Source: an uncultured Clostridia bacterium
GTDB taxonomy: Bacteria; Bacillota; Clostridia; TANB77; CAG-508
Length of the DNA stretch: 10,410 nt
Direction of reading: 5' to 3'
NCBI GenBank assembly: GCA_944390305.1
Contig: CALXPX010000038.1
Span: forward strand, 1-10,410
The position numbers and the translations under genes were made by a program. Below the pieces are notes generated by a model, which had not been told where the DNA came from, searched no databases, and worked only from the letters and a program-made list of their open reading frames with translations. Below are positions 1 through 6,516 of the stretch, one piece after another; position 1 is the stretch's first letter; each line of letters opens with the position of its first letter.

Positions 1-984
1 AATTTCCCAAGTGACTTATTCTGTCAAAAAGTACCACCAGCACTTTTAATGGGAAATAGTATAATTGTAAAACCATCTAATTATAATCCACTAACACTTA
101 TAGAATATGTAAAATTAATGTTAGAAGCGGGAGTTCCAGCAGGAGTTATACAAGTACTTACTGGTGATGGTCCAACAGTAGGACAAGAATTAGCAGGACA
201 TAAAGGAGTTCATTTAGTATCTTTAACTGGAAGTACTAAAGCTGGAATACAAACTATGGAAACTTGTTCTAAAAATTTAACACATATAATGTTAGAACTT
301 GGTGGAAATGATGCATTTATATTCTTAGAAGATGGAGACATGGATTTAGCTGTAAAAGAAACAATATGGGGAAGACTATATAATGGAGGACAAGTATGCT
401 GTGCATCAAAAAGATTTTTAATTCACAATTCAAGAAAACAAGAATTTATAGATAGAATGAAAGAAGTAATTTCTAATTTAAAAGTCGGAGATCCATCACA
501 AATGGATACAGATATGGGTCCACTTATAAATGAACCAGCAGCTAAAAGAGTAGAAGAGTATGTAAATCAAACAATAGAGCAAGGAGCAACACTTGTATGC
601 GGAGGAAAAAGAGAAGGAGCATACTATTATCCAACTATATTAGATAATATAAATAAAGACATGGATATAGCAAAAGATATGGAAGTATTTGGACCAGTCA
701 TTCCAGTTATAGGATTTGATACAGAAGAAGAAGCTATAGAAATTGCAAATCAATCTTCATATGGATTATGTGGATGTGTTATAACTAAAGACTATTCAAG
801 AGGAATAAAAATAGCAAATAAACTTGAATGTGGTGGAGCAATAGTAAATGGGGCAAGCTTCTATCGTTCATTTGAAATGCCATTTGGTGGATGGAAACAC
901 AGTGGAATAGGAAATGAAGGAGTTATGACAACACTTCAAGAAATGAGTAGATTAAAGACTATTATATTAAAAAATGTGTTATAA
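1..984 (+). CDS. Aldehyde dehydrogenase family protein (5'-truncated by window edge)
   Basis: NAD(P)-dependent oxidation of an aldehyde to a carboxylic acid; the substrate cannot be named from sequence. The frame is open from base 1 (it reads NFPSDLFCQK), so the ATG at 49 is internal and the start lies upstream. Of the 327 visible residues, N1-F-P matches the family WNFP motif (Asn of the oxyanion hole). K24-P-S lies in the coenzyme-binding segment, LTGST at 75-79 follows, E99 in ELGG is the general base, and C133 in GQVC is the catalytic thiol, followed by a second Cys. EVFGPV is at 228-233 and PFGGWKHSG at 294-302. The family is usually 450-490 residues, so roughly 130-150 are missing. After KPS comes Asn where strictly NAD-dependent members often have Glu, which would tolerate NADP (inference). 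A succinate-semialdehyde or lactaldehyde dehydrogenase-like role is possible. Family certain, subfamily not. Confidence 0.93.
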   Translation, partial: NFPSDLFCQKVPPALLMGNSIIVKPSNYNPLTLIEYVKLMLEAGVPAGVIQVLTGDGPTVGQELAGHKGVHLVSLTGSTKAGIQTMETCSKNLTHIMLELGGNDAFIFLEDGDMDLAVKETIWGRLYNGGQVCCASKRFLIHNSRKQEFIDRMKEVISNLKVGDPSQMDTDMGPLINEPAAKRVEEYVNQTIEQGATLVCGGKREGAYYYPTILDNINKDMDIAKDMEVFGPVIPVIGFDTEEEAIEIANQSSYGLCGCVITKDYSRGIKIANKLECGGAIVNGASFYRSFEMPFGGWKHSGIGNEGVMTTLQEMSRLKTIILKNVL

Positions 985-991
985 AAATAAC

Positions 992-1042
992 AATAATAAT
1001 TATAAAAATCCAGCTATAAGCTGGATTTTTATAATTATTATT
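992..1042. terminator. Bidirectional intrinsic terminator between converging genes
   Basis: A perfect 24-bp inverted repeat pairs 992-1015 with 1019-1042 around a 3-nt loop. Its GC-containing core (TCCAGCT/AGCTGGA) is flanked by A-runs on the left and T-runs on the right, so each strand yields a stem followed by U residues. It begins 7 bases after the aldehyde dehydrogenase stop and ends 12 bases before the stop of the minus-strand gene, so it can terminate both. Confidence 0.9.
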
Positions 1043-1054
1043 CATTAAAAAAAT

Positions 1055-2797
1055 TTAATAAAGAAGTATTTCTGAAGGTTCTATAGTATTATTAGAATTT
1101 ACATTTACATTATTTACATTAGTAGAACCAATTATATTTTCATTACTTATACTGTTAAAGTTGGTATTATTAGAATCTACATTTGTGTTTCCTTCAAATT
1201 CTACATTTTTTATTTTAATAGAAGATAAATATTCAAGAACTTCAGTATTTATACTATCTGGAATTATGGTATCTTGGTTAGAAAGTATAAATTCAATAAA
1301 TATATCATCATCAGGTAATAATATAAAATAACAACGTTCCATTGAAGTAGCATAAATCAAGTCTATATATGAATAATATATTCCATTACTTAAAGTACTA
1401 AAGTTACTTGAGCCAAGTTCTAGAGTCGTACTTGCATCAATTTGTGAAGAAAATTGATTATATAAAAATGTAAAGAAATTTGATCTACCATTATCAGTAG
1501 AAATATCATACCCTAAAGAAGATAGATTCTCTAAAGCCTGCATAAATGATAATTTGTAAGTACCATTTACTAAAGCTTTCTCAGATGGATCTTCAATCCA
1601 ATCAAAAGAATTATATTCAATGTCATAATCATTATAAAAATTATAATATTCATACTCGGCAGTTGGCTGTTGATAAATACTATTGTCTACATCATTTTCA
1701 ACATCATATGGTATAGATGGATTACCTAAATCACCTTCTAAGTCTAAGAAGCTTGATAAAATACTAAAAAAGCTAATAAAAATTATTATTAAAGGAATAA
1801 CAAATAAGAATAATCCAGCTAATATAGCAGATAAAGCAGATGTTCCACCTTTCTTTTTAGCAATATCTATTAATTGATTTGGGCTCTGTACTGAATTTTT
1901 ATAATTATTTAAATTTTTATTAATATGTGATTTATATAATGGATAAAATGCAAAGCCACATATTATGTTATTTATTATAGGAAAAAATCCTAGTAATATA
2001 AATAAAAATCCCCACAAATAAAGTTTTCTATAGAAAAAGTAAAAGCCAGTAAAGAAAAATGCTGCTATATTAAATTGTTTTGCATTAGCTTTTTCATATA
2101 AATTACCCATCCAAGTTTTTCTAAAAGTTTCATCATTTTCAATTCCATACTGATTTGTTTCAGTATTAAAGTTATTAATATTATCAAATTCTTGTTGAGA
2201 TTGATCTTGGAAATTTTGAGAATTGTTAAGTGTACTTTCTTCCTGATAAATATTTTCATTACTATCTACAAAAGAATTATTTAATATAGGGTTTATTGGT
2301 CTTGTATTATTTTGATTTATATTATAATAATTTTCATTATTATTTTCTATAGAATTATTTGAAACGGTAGTATTTGTAATATAATCATTATTAAAATTAG
2401 ATTGATTTTCCTCCAAAGATTCAGTAGATGGAGATCCGATAAAGTTATTATTTCTATTTTGAGATTGAGAAACATTAGAATTATCGTCACTAGCTAAATC
2501 AAAAAGATTTAAAGAAGAATTATCCTGAGTATTTGGACTTTTTACTGCCTCATTATTTAAAGTATTTTGATTTATATTATTTTGAATATTGTTTGTATTA
2601 TCTTGAAAATTAGAATTATTGTTATTTTCATTAGTGTATATATCATTATTAAGATTTATACCATTACCTGCAAAATAAGGAGAACTACTTAAATCCGTAT
2701 TTTGAAAATATGGATTATAATAAGGATTTTCCTGATTTTCATTATTATCAAAATTTAAATTTGGATTATTATTTAAATTATTTTTATTTTCATCCAT
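1055..2797 (-). CDS. Asn-rich membrane protein with DUF2628-like core
   Basis: A 580-residue protein of unknown function. Residues 1-225 are low complexity, dominated by Asn with Gln, Ser, Glu and Tyr, and probably disordered. Residues 229-290 (WMGNLYEKANAKQFNIAAFF..., then FYRKLYLWG) resemble the DUF2628 family: an aromatic FN-AAFFF segment, a YRK turn and a second hydrophobic helix at about 260-283. A third membrane segment lies at about 320-350. The remaining 230 residues look extracellular, with a possible folded region at about 405-530 (LVNGTYKLSFMQALENLSSLGY...) and an Asn/Ser/Val-rich tail at 538-572. There is no signal peptide; the N-terminal Asn region would be cytoplasmic or cell-wall facing depending on topology. 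The ATG at 2797 has AAAGGAG 12 nt upstream (2810-2816) and its own promoter. It is separated from asd by a terminator, so it is probably monocistronic. The domain call comes from pattern recognition only. Confidence 0.8.
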   Translation of the reverse strand: MDENKNNLNNNPNLNFDNNENQENPYYNPYFQNTDLSSSPYFAGNGINLNNDIYTNENNNNSNFQDNTNNIQNNINQNTLNNEAVKSPNTQDNSSLNLFDLASDDNSNVSQSQNRNNNFIGSPSTESLEENQSNFNNDYITNTTVSNNSIENNNENYYNINQNNTRPINPILNNSFVDSNENIYQEESTLNNSQNFQDQSQQEFDNINNFNTETNQYGIENDETFRKTWMGNLYEKANAKQFNIAAFFFTGFYFFYRKLYLWGFLFILLGFFPIINNIICGFAFYPLYKSHINKNLNNYKNSVQSPNQLIDIAKKKGGTSALSAILAGLFLFVIPLIIIFISFFSILSSFLDLEGDLGNPSIPYDVENDVDNSIYQQPTAEYEYYNFYNDYDIEYNSFDWIEDPSEKALVNGTYKLSFMQALENLSSLGYDISTDNGRSNFFTFLYNQFSSQIDASTTLELGSSNFSTLSNGIYYSYIDLIYATSMERCYFILLPDDDIFIEFILSNQDTIIPDSINTEVLEYLSSIKIKNVEFEGNTNVDSNNTNFNSISNENIIGSTNVNNVNVNSNNTIEPSEILLY

Positions 2798-2832
2798 TGT
2801 ATATTACTGCTCCTTTCGTAAAATATATTAAT

Positions 2833-2861
2833 ATTATAAAATAAAAAAATAAAATATACAA
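2833..2861 (-). promoter_or_regulatory. Sigma-A-type promoter of the Asn-rich membrane protein
   Basis: Read on the minus strand, a -35 of TTGTAT (2856-2861) is followed by 17 nt and a consensus -10 TATAAT (2833-2838). This places the transcript start near 2826, just upstream of the AAAGGAG at 2810-2816. The AT-rich background makes chance -10 matches common, but the spacing and position are right. Confidence 0.6.
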
Positions 2862-2870
2862 CCATAAAAT

Positions 2871-2910
2871 AAAAAAATAATAAAACTTCCATATTTCAGG
2901 AAGTTTTATT
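2871..2910 (-). terminator. Intrinsic terminator of asd
   Basis: The 12-bp perfect stem pairs 2879-2890 with 2899-2910 (core ACTTCC/GGAAGT) around an 8-nt loop. On the minus strand it is followed by an A and seven Ts (2871-2877). The hairpin touches the last base of the asd stop codon, so transcription ends immediately after asd and upstream of the next minus-strand promoter. Confidence 0.85.
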
Positions 2911-3944
2911 TAAGTACATTCAATTAATTTTTCTACAATTTGAATTGCATTACTTGCAGCACCTTTTCTTATATTATCTGCAACAACCCATAAATTAACT
3001 CCAGACCTCACGCTATAATCTCTTCTAATTCTACCAACAAATACTTCATCATGACCTGTTGCATAAAGTGCAATTGGATATTTATTTTGTTTAGGATCAT
3101 CTACAAGTATAATTCCAGGAAAAGAAGATAGAGTGTTTTTTAAATCTTTTATATCAAAATCTTCTTCAAATTCAACATTAATAGATTCACTATGAGAATT
3201 TAGTACAGGAACTCTTACAGTTGTTGCAGTTATAGGTAAATTAGACCTATTTAATATTTTTCTTGTTTCATTTATCATTTTCATTTCTTCTCTGGTATAT
3301 CCATTTTCTAAAAACACATCTATATGTGGTAAGCAATTATTAAATATAGGATAAGGGAATTTCTGCAGAGTATAATTTTCACTTTCGAAAGTATTAATCT
3401 CTTTTCCTTCTTTAAAATGCTTTATTCCATTTTCTAAATCATAAATACCATTTCTTCCAGCGCCAGAAACTGCTTGATATGTAGAGTAGACAATTCTTTT
3501 TATTTTATATTTATCATCTAAAGGCTTTAAAGCAACCACAGCTTGAATTGTAGAACAATTAGGATTAGCGATAATTCCTTTATTGTTTTTAAGTTCTTCA
3601 GGATTAACCTCAGGAACTACTAAAGGAACATTTTCATCCATACGAAAAGCACTACTATTATCTACAACAATACATCCTTTAGATGCAGCTATAGGAGCAT
3701 ATTTTTTTGAAGTATCTCCTCCAGCTGAAAAAATAGCAAAATCAAAACCCTCATCAAAAGAATGTTCTGTTAGTTCTTTTACTATGTATTCCTTGCCAAA
3801 AAAAGTAATCTTTTCTCCTGCAGATTTGCTGGATGCCAAAAAGGTATAACTTTTTATAGGTAGCCTTTTTTCTTCTAAAACTTTAATAGCTGTTCTTCCA
3901 ACAACTCCAGTAGCACCAACTACTGCTAATTTATAATTTTTCAT
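2910..3944 (-). CDS. asd: Aspartate-semialdehyde dehydrogenase
   Basis: NADPH-dependent reduction of L-aspartyl-4-phosphate to aspartate semialdehyde, the branch point to lysine/diaminopimelate, threonine and methionine; cytosolic. From the ATG at 3944 the protein has 344 residues, a normal length. The NADP-binding GATGVVG is at residues 10-16. NPNCST, with catalytic C130, is preceded by the typical PLVVPEVNPEEL segment. SGAG lies in the substrate-binding region and LPHID follows. RVPV..SHSE carries the conserved His, and the protein ends with SGVNLWVVADNIRKGAASNA. A GTG nine bases upstream (3951-3953) is in frame but is part of the AGAGGTG ribosome binding site (3951-3957), so the ATG, 6 nt downstream of it, is the better start. 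The gene stands alone, divergent from recG. The short AT-rich 5' leader leaves no room for a lysine riboswitch of normal size. Confidence 0.96.
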   Translation of the reverse strand: MKNYKLAVVGATGVVGRTAIKVLEEKRLPIKSYTFLASSKSAGEKITFFGKEYIVKELTEHSFDEGFDFAIFSAGGDTSKKYAPIAASKGCIVVDNSSAFRMDENVPLVVPEVNPEELKNNKGIIANPNCSTIQAVVALKPLDDKYKIKRIVYSTYQAVSGAGRNGIYDLENGIKHFKEGKEINTFESENYTLQKFPYPIFNNCLPHIDVFLENGYTREEMKMINETRKILNRSNLPITATTVRVPVLNSHSESINVEFEEDFDIKDLKNTLSSFPGIILVDDPKQNKYPIALYATGHDEVFVGRIRRDYSVRSGVNLWVVADNIRKGAASNAIQIVEKLIECT

Positions 3945-4005
3945 AATATACACCTCTATTTAAGAGTATTTTATATAATATATATAATTATATATATTAA
4001 ACTTA

Positions 4006-4020
4006 ATCATATTATATGAT
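4006..4020. repeat. 15-nt palindrome in the asd/recG divergent region
   Basis: ATCATAT-T-ATATGAT is a perfect inverted repeat with 7-bp arms, about 60 bp upstream of the asd start and about 130 bp upstream of recG. It could be an operator for asd, but the whole stretch (3961-4020) is nearly pure A/T and rich in TATATA, so a chance palindrome is quite possible. I could not pick one convincing asd promoter in this AT-rich stretch. Confidence 0.3.
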
Positions 4021-4086
4021 AAATTTATAAAAAAGGAAAGCAAATAAGTATTTATTATTAATTTTTTTCAAAAAAAGAAAAATATA

Positions 4087-4115
4087 TTTACAAACCAATG
4101 TTCGTATGCTAAAAT
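4087..4115 (+). promoter_or_regulatory. recG promoter (extended -10)
   Basis: TTTACA (4087-4092), a 17-nt spacer and TAAAAT (4110-4115), preceded by TG at 4107-4108 as an extended -10. Upstream is an A/T-tract region (about 4060-4086) of UP-element character. The predicted transcript start is near 4122, which gives a leader of about 27 nt containing AGAGGAAAG (4137-4145) before the recG ATG. Confidence 0.75.
4091..4104. promoter_or_regulatory. Candidate LexA (SOS) box overlapping the recG promoter
   Basis: CAAACCAATGTTCG matches the Bacillus-type LexA box CGAACRNRYGTTCG at 12 of 14 positions (mismatches at positions 2 and 6). The two 5-bp arms, CAAAC and GTTCG, differ from a perfect inverted repeat at one base. 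The site overlaps the -35 end and fills most of the spacer, a classical repressor position, so LexA bound here would block recG transcription until DNA damage. The motif identity is seen in the sequence; the binding is inferred. Confidence 0.55.
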
Positions 4116-4148
4116 ATACTATAGTATAAGAAAGATAGAGGAAAGAAA

Positions 4149-6212
4149 ATGGTAGATTTAAATCAAGATGTAAAATATGTTAAAGGGGTAGGTCCTAATA
4201 GAGGTAAATTACTAAACAAATTAGACATATATACATTAAAAGATTTAATTACATATTATCCAAGAAATTATGAAGATAGAAGTATAATAACTAAAATAAA
4301 AGACGTAAAAGATGGAGAAAAATATACAATAGAAGGAACAGCACTGTCTGAAGTTAATATAAGATATATAAATAGAAATAAAAGTTATGAAAAACTATTG
4401 ATAAAAGATGATACAGACACTTGTTTAATAACATGGTTTAATCAGCCTTATGTTAAAGATAATATAAAAAAGGGAAAAAAATATAGATTTTATGGAAAAG
4501 TAAGTAAAAAAAATAGTACAATAGAAATGAATAGTCCAATGTATGATAGTGTAGAAAAAAGCAACAATACGGGAAAAATAATACCAATATATCCACTTAC
4601 AAATTCACTCTCACAAAGTAATATAAGAAAAATTATAGAAAATGGAATAAAAATAGTTGAAAATAAACTACAAGAAACTTTACCTATATCATACTTAGAA
4701 GAATATCATTTATTAGATATAAATAAAGCAACTAAACAAATACATTTCCCTGAAAGTTTTAATGATTTTCATTTAGCAAGAAAAAGATTAGTTTTTGATG
4801 AACTGTTATCTATGCAATTAGGACTTCTTCTATTAAGAAATGAAAATGAATCAGAAATAAAAGGTATAAAGTATGATAAAAATATTCAAATGTCAGATGT
4901 TATAAATGATTTACCATTTAAATTAACTAAAGCACAATTAAGAGTATTAGAAGATATAAACGAAGATATGGAAAAAGAAAAACCGATGAATAGATTACTT
5001 CAAGGTGATGTTGGCTCTGGAAAAACTATTGTTTCAATGATTGCTGCATACAAAGCTGTAAAAAGTGGATATCAAGTCTCTGTTCTTGCACCAACAATGA
5101 TTCTTGCAAAACAGCATTTAATAAATTTTAAAAATATATTAGAAAAATATGGAATTGTTTGTGAAGCATTAGTTGGAGGAATGAGTGCAAAAAAGAAAAA
5201 AGAATTACTTGAAAAAGTAGCAAATGGAGAAGTAGATATTTTAATAGGAACTCATGCTATATTAGAAGAAAATGTAGTTTTTAAAAAATTAGGATTTGTT
5301 GTAACAGATGAGCAACATAGATTTGGAGTAAAACAAAGAGCAAAAATAGTAGCAAAGGGTAATAATCCTGATGTTTTAGTAATGACAGCAACACCTATTC
5401 CAAGAACTTTAGCATTAATATTATATGGAGATCTAGATATTTCTATAATAGATGAATTACCTCCAAATAGAAAAAAAGTAGAAACATTTGCAGTAAGTAA
5501 AAGGTATGAAGAAAGGGTAAATGAATTTGTAAAAAAGGAAGTAAAATCTGGAAGACAAGCATATATAGTATGCCCACTTGTTGAAGAAGCAGAAGATGAA
5601 AATTCAGCAAATTTGAAATCTGTTACAGAATTATATGAAAAATATAAAATGGAAGTATTTAAAGAATATAAAGTAGAATATTTACATGGAAAAATGAAAC
5701 CAAAAGAAAAAGATGAAATAATGAATAGATTTAAAGCAGGAGAAATAGAGATATTGATTTCTACAACAGTAATAGAAGTTGGTGTAGATGTTCCAAATGC
5801 CTCTATAATGGTTATAGAAAATGCAGAAAGATTTGGTTTAGCACAGCTTCATCAGTTAAGAGGAAGAGTTGGAAGAGGAGAGTATGCCTCTTACTGCGTA
5901 TTAAAATATAATGGTGGCAATGATATAGTAAGACAAAGAATGGAAATAATGACCAAAACAGACAATGGTTTTACTATAGCAGAAAAAGACTTACAATTAA
6001 GAGGCTCTGGTGAATTTTTTGGAACAAAACAACATGGAATACCAGAATTTAAAATAGCCAATTTATTTCAAGATATGGAAGCTTTAAAAGAAGTACAAAG
6101 TTTAGCTATAAAAATAGTAAATGAAGATCCAAAATTAGAAAAAGAAGAAAATAAACCATTAAAACTATTAGTAAAAGAAAAGTTTACTTCAAAGGCAGAA
6201 TTAACAATATAG
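4149..6212 (+). CDS. recG: ATP-dependent DNA helicase RecG
   Basis: Branched-DNA helicase (superfamily 2) that remodels stalled replication forks and Holliday-type junctions. At 687 residues it is full length for the family. The N-terminus has the VKGVGPNRGKLLNKLDIYTL segment, then the wedge/OB-fold domain (about 55-150). Walker A GDVGSGKT is at 286-293, Walker B DEQH at 387-390 and TATPIPRT at 413-420. The second helicase lobe has LHGKMKPKEKD (512-522), ISTTVIEVGVDVPNAS (537-552) and HQLRGRVGRG (568-577). The C-terminal TRG-type region contains DNGFTIAEKDLQLRGSGEFFG. All key motifs are intact. The ATG at 4149 has GAGG 7 nt upstream. The promoter carries a candidate LexA box. No dedicated terminator follows; the next promoter starts 5 bases after the stop codon. 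Confidence 0.98.
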   Translation: MVDLNQDVKYVKGVGPNRGKLLNKLDIYTLKDLITYYPRNYEDRSIITKIKDVKDGEKYTIEGTALSEVNIRYINRNKSYEKLLIKDDTDTCLITWFNQPYVKDNIKKGKKYRFYGKVSKKNSTIEMNSPMYDSVEKSNNTGKIIPIYPLTNSLSQSNIRKIIENGIKIVENKLQETLPISYLEEYHLLDINKATKQIHFPESFNDFHLARKRLVFDELLSMQLGLLLLRNENESEIKGIKYDKNIQMSDVINDLPFKLTKAQLRVLEDINEDMEKEKPMNRLLQGDVGSGKTIVSMIAAYKAVKSGYQVSVLAPTMILAKQHLINFKNILEKYGIVCEALVGGMSAKKKKELLEKVANGEVDILIGTHAILEENVVFKKLGFVVTDEQHRFGVKQRAKIVAKGNNPDVLVMTATPIPRTLALILYGDLDISIIDELPPNRKKVETFAVSKRYEERVNEFVKKEVKSGRQAYIVCPLVEEAEDENSANLKSVTELYEKYKMEVFKEYKVEYLHGKMKPKEKDEIMNRFKAGEIEILISTTVIEVGVDVPNASIMVIENAERFGLAQLHQLRGRVGRGEYASYCVLKYNGGNDIVRQRMEIMTKTDNGFTIAEKDLQLRGSGEFFGTKQHGIPEFKIANLFQDMEALKEVQSLAIKIVNEDPKLEKEENKPLKLLVKEKFTSKAELTI

Positions 6213-6217
6213 AACAA

Positions 6218-6247
6218 TTGACAAAAAACTAAGTATATTGATAAAAT
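6218..6247 (+). promoter_or_regulatory. Promoter of leader unit 1
   Basis: Consensus TTGACA (6218-6223), an 18-nt spacer and TAAAAT (6242-6247) preceded by TGA (extended -10). Both hexamers and the spacer length are preserved in the second copy (7795-7824) while the spacer sequence has changed, which supports function. It begins 5 bases after the recG stop. Confidence 0.8.
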
Positions 6248-6280
6248 ATGAAAAAGAAAAAAAACAAGGAGAAAGAACAA

Positions 6281-6313
6281 ATGAAAACCTTTGAAACCAT
6301 TGAGTCTGTATGA
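6281..6313 (+). CDS. Short leader ORF 1 (10 codons, MKTFETIESV)
   Basis: ATG with AAGGAG 9 nt upstream (6266-6271) and about 27 nt after the predicted transcript start, encoding MKTFETIESV and ending in TGA. The ribosome binding site, start and first eight codons (MKTFETIE) are conserved in the copy at 7854, with identical nucleotides for those codons; codon 9 is Ser or Thr. It has no membrane segment or domain. Its position before a hairpin and a structural gene suggests a regulatory leader peptide whose translation affects downstream RNA folding (inference). It has no run of one amino acid to suggest a classical biosynthetic attenuator. Two neighbouring Thr ACC codons are present and are rare-looking choices in this A/T-biased genome. 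It could instead be a tiny functional peptide. Confidence 0.6.
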   Translation: MKTFETIESV

Positions 6314-6354
6314 TATATGTATCATAAGATTTAATAAAACAAGATTATGCAAAC

Positions 6355-6400
6355 ATAAAAATTATGATTTTTAGGAGAATTTAAAAAGCATAGTTTTTGT
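6355..6400 (+). terminator. Leader hairpin 1, possible attenuator
   Basis: An 18-position stem pairs 6355-6372 with 6383-6400 around the 10-nt loop AGGAGAATTT. It has one A-G mismatch (6367/6388) and two U-G wobbles (6362/6393, 6356/6399). The 3' arm ends in GTTTTTGT, giving a weak terminator-like look. The loop and 3' arm are identical in copy 2 (7935-7976), where the stem pairs better. As no terminator follows recG directly, this hairpin could also limit read-through from recG. The loop contains AGGAG, but no start codon follows at a suitable distance. Confidence 0.5.
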
Positions 6401-6516
6401 ATAAAAACAGAACGACATGAAAAAATAAATATAAAAGCTATCAAATAATTAAAAATAAAAGATATTTATAATATAGCATAATATAAACATATGAAAAAAT
6501 AGGAGGAACAAAGAAA

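Larger units (their letters stand above)
6213..6516 (+). other. Regulatory leader region upstream of the first pilin-like gene
   Basis: This 304-nt gap holds, in order: a promoter (6218-6247); AAGGAG (6266-6271) and a 10-codon leader ORF (6281-6313); a small 7-bp hairpin TATGATA-TATG-TATCATA (6309-6326) overlapping that ORF's stop; a larger hairpin (6355-6400); about 100 nt of A/T-rich spacer; and AGGAGG (6501-6506) 10 nt before the main start codon. The transcript leader would be about 260 nt. The same order recurs in 7794-8084, which shows that the arrangement is a unit and not chance. Confidence 0.7.

Noticed and set aside
49..51. ATG at 49 as the start of the aldehyde dehydrogenase
   Set aside because: The frame is open to base 1, and the residues before it (NFPSDLFCQKVPPALL) are conserved family sequence, so this is an internal Met.
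1683..3849. Plus-strand reading frames at 1683-1877 and 3583-3849
   Set aside because: They are antisense shadows of the Asn-rich membrane protein and asd, with no ribosome binding site or recognisable product.
3945..3953. Upstream GTG start adding three residues to asd
   Set aside because: The GTG is part of the AGAGGTG ribosome binding site. The ATG at 3944 has proper spacing and begins MKNYKLAVVG, the normal family start.
6491..6502. Mini-ORF ATG AAA AAA TAG whose stop overlaps the AGGAGG of the pilin-like gene (also at 8059-8070)
   Set aside because: Identical in both copies, but the whole block is identical there, so this is no evidence of selection. It has no ribosome binding site of its own.
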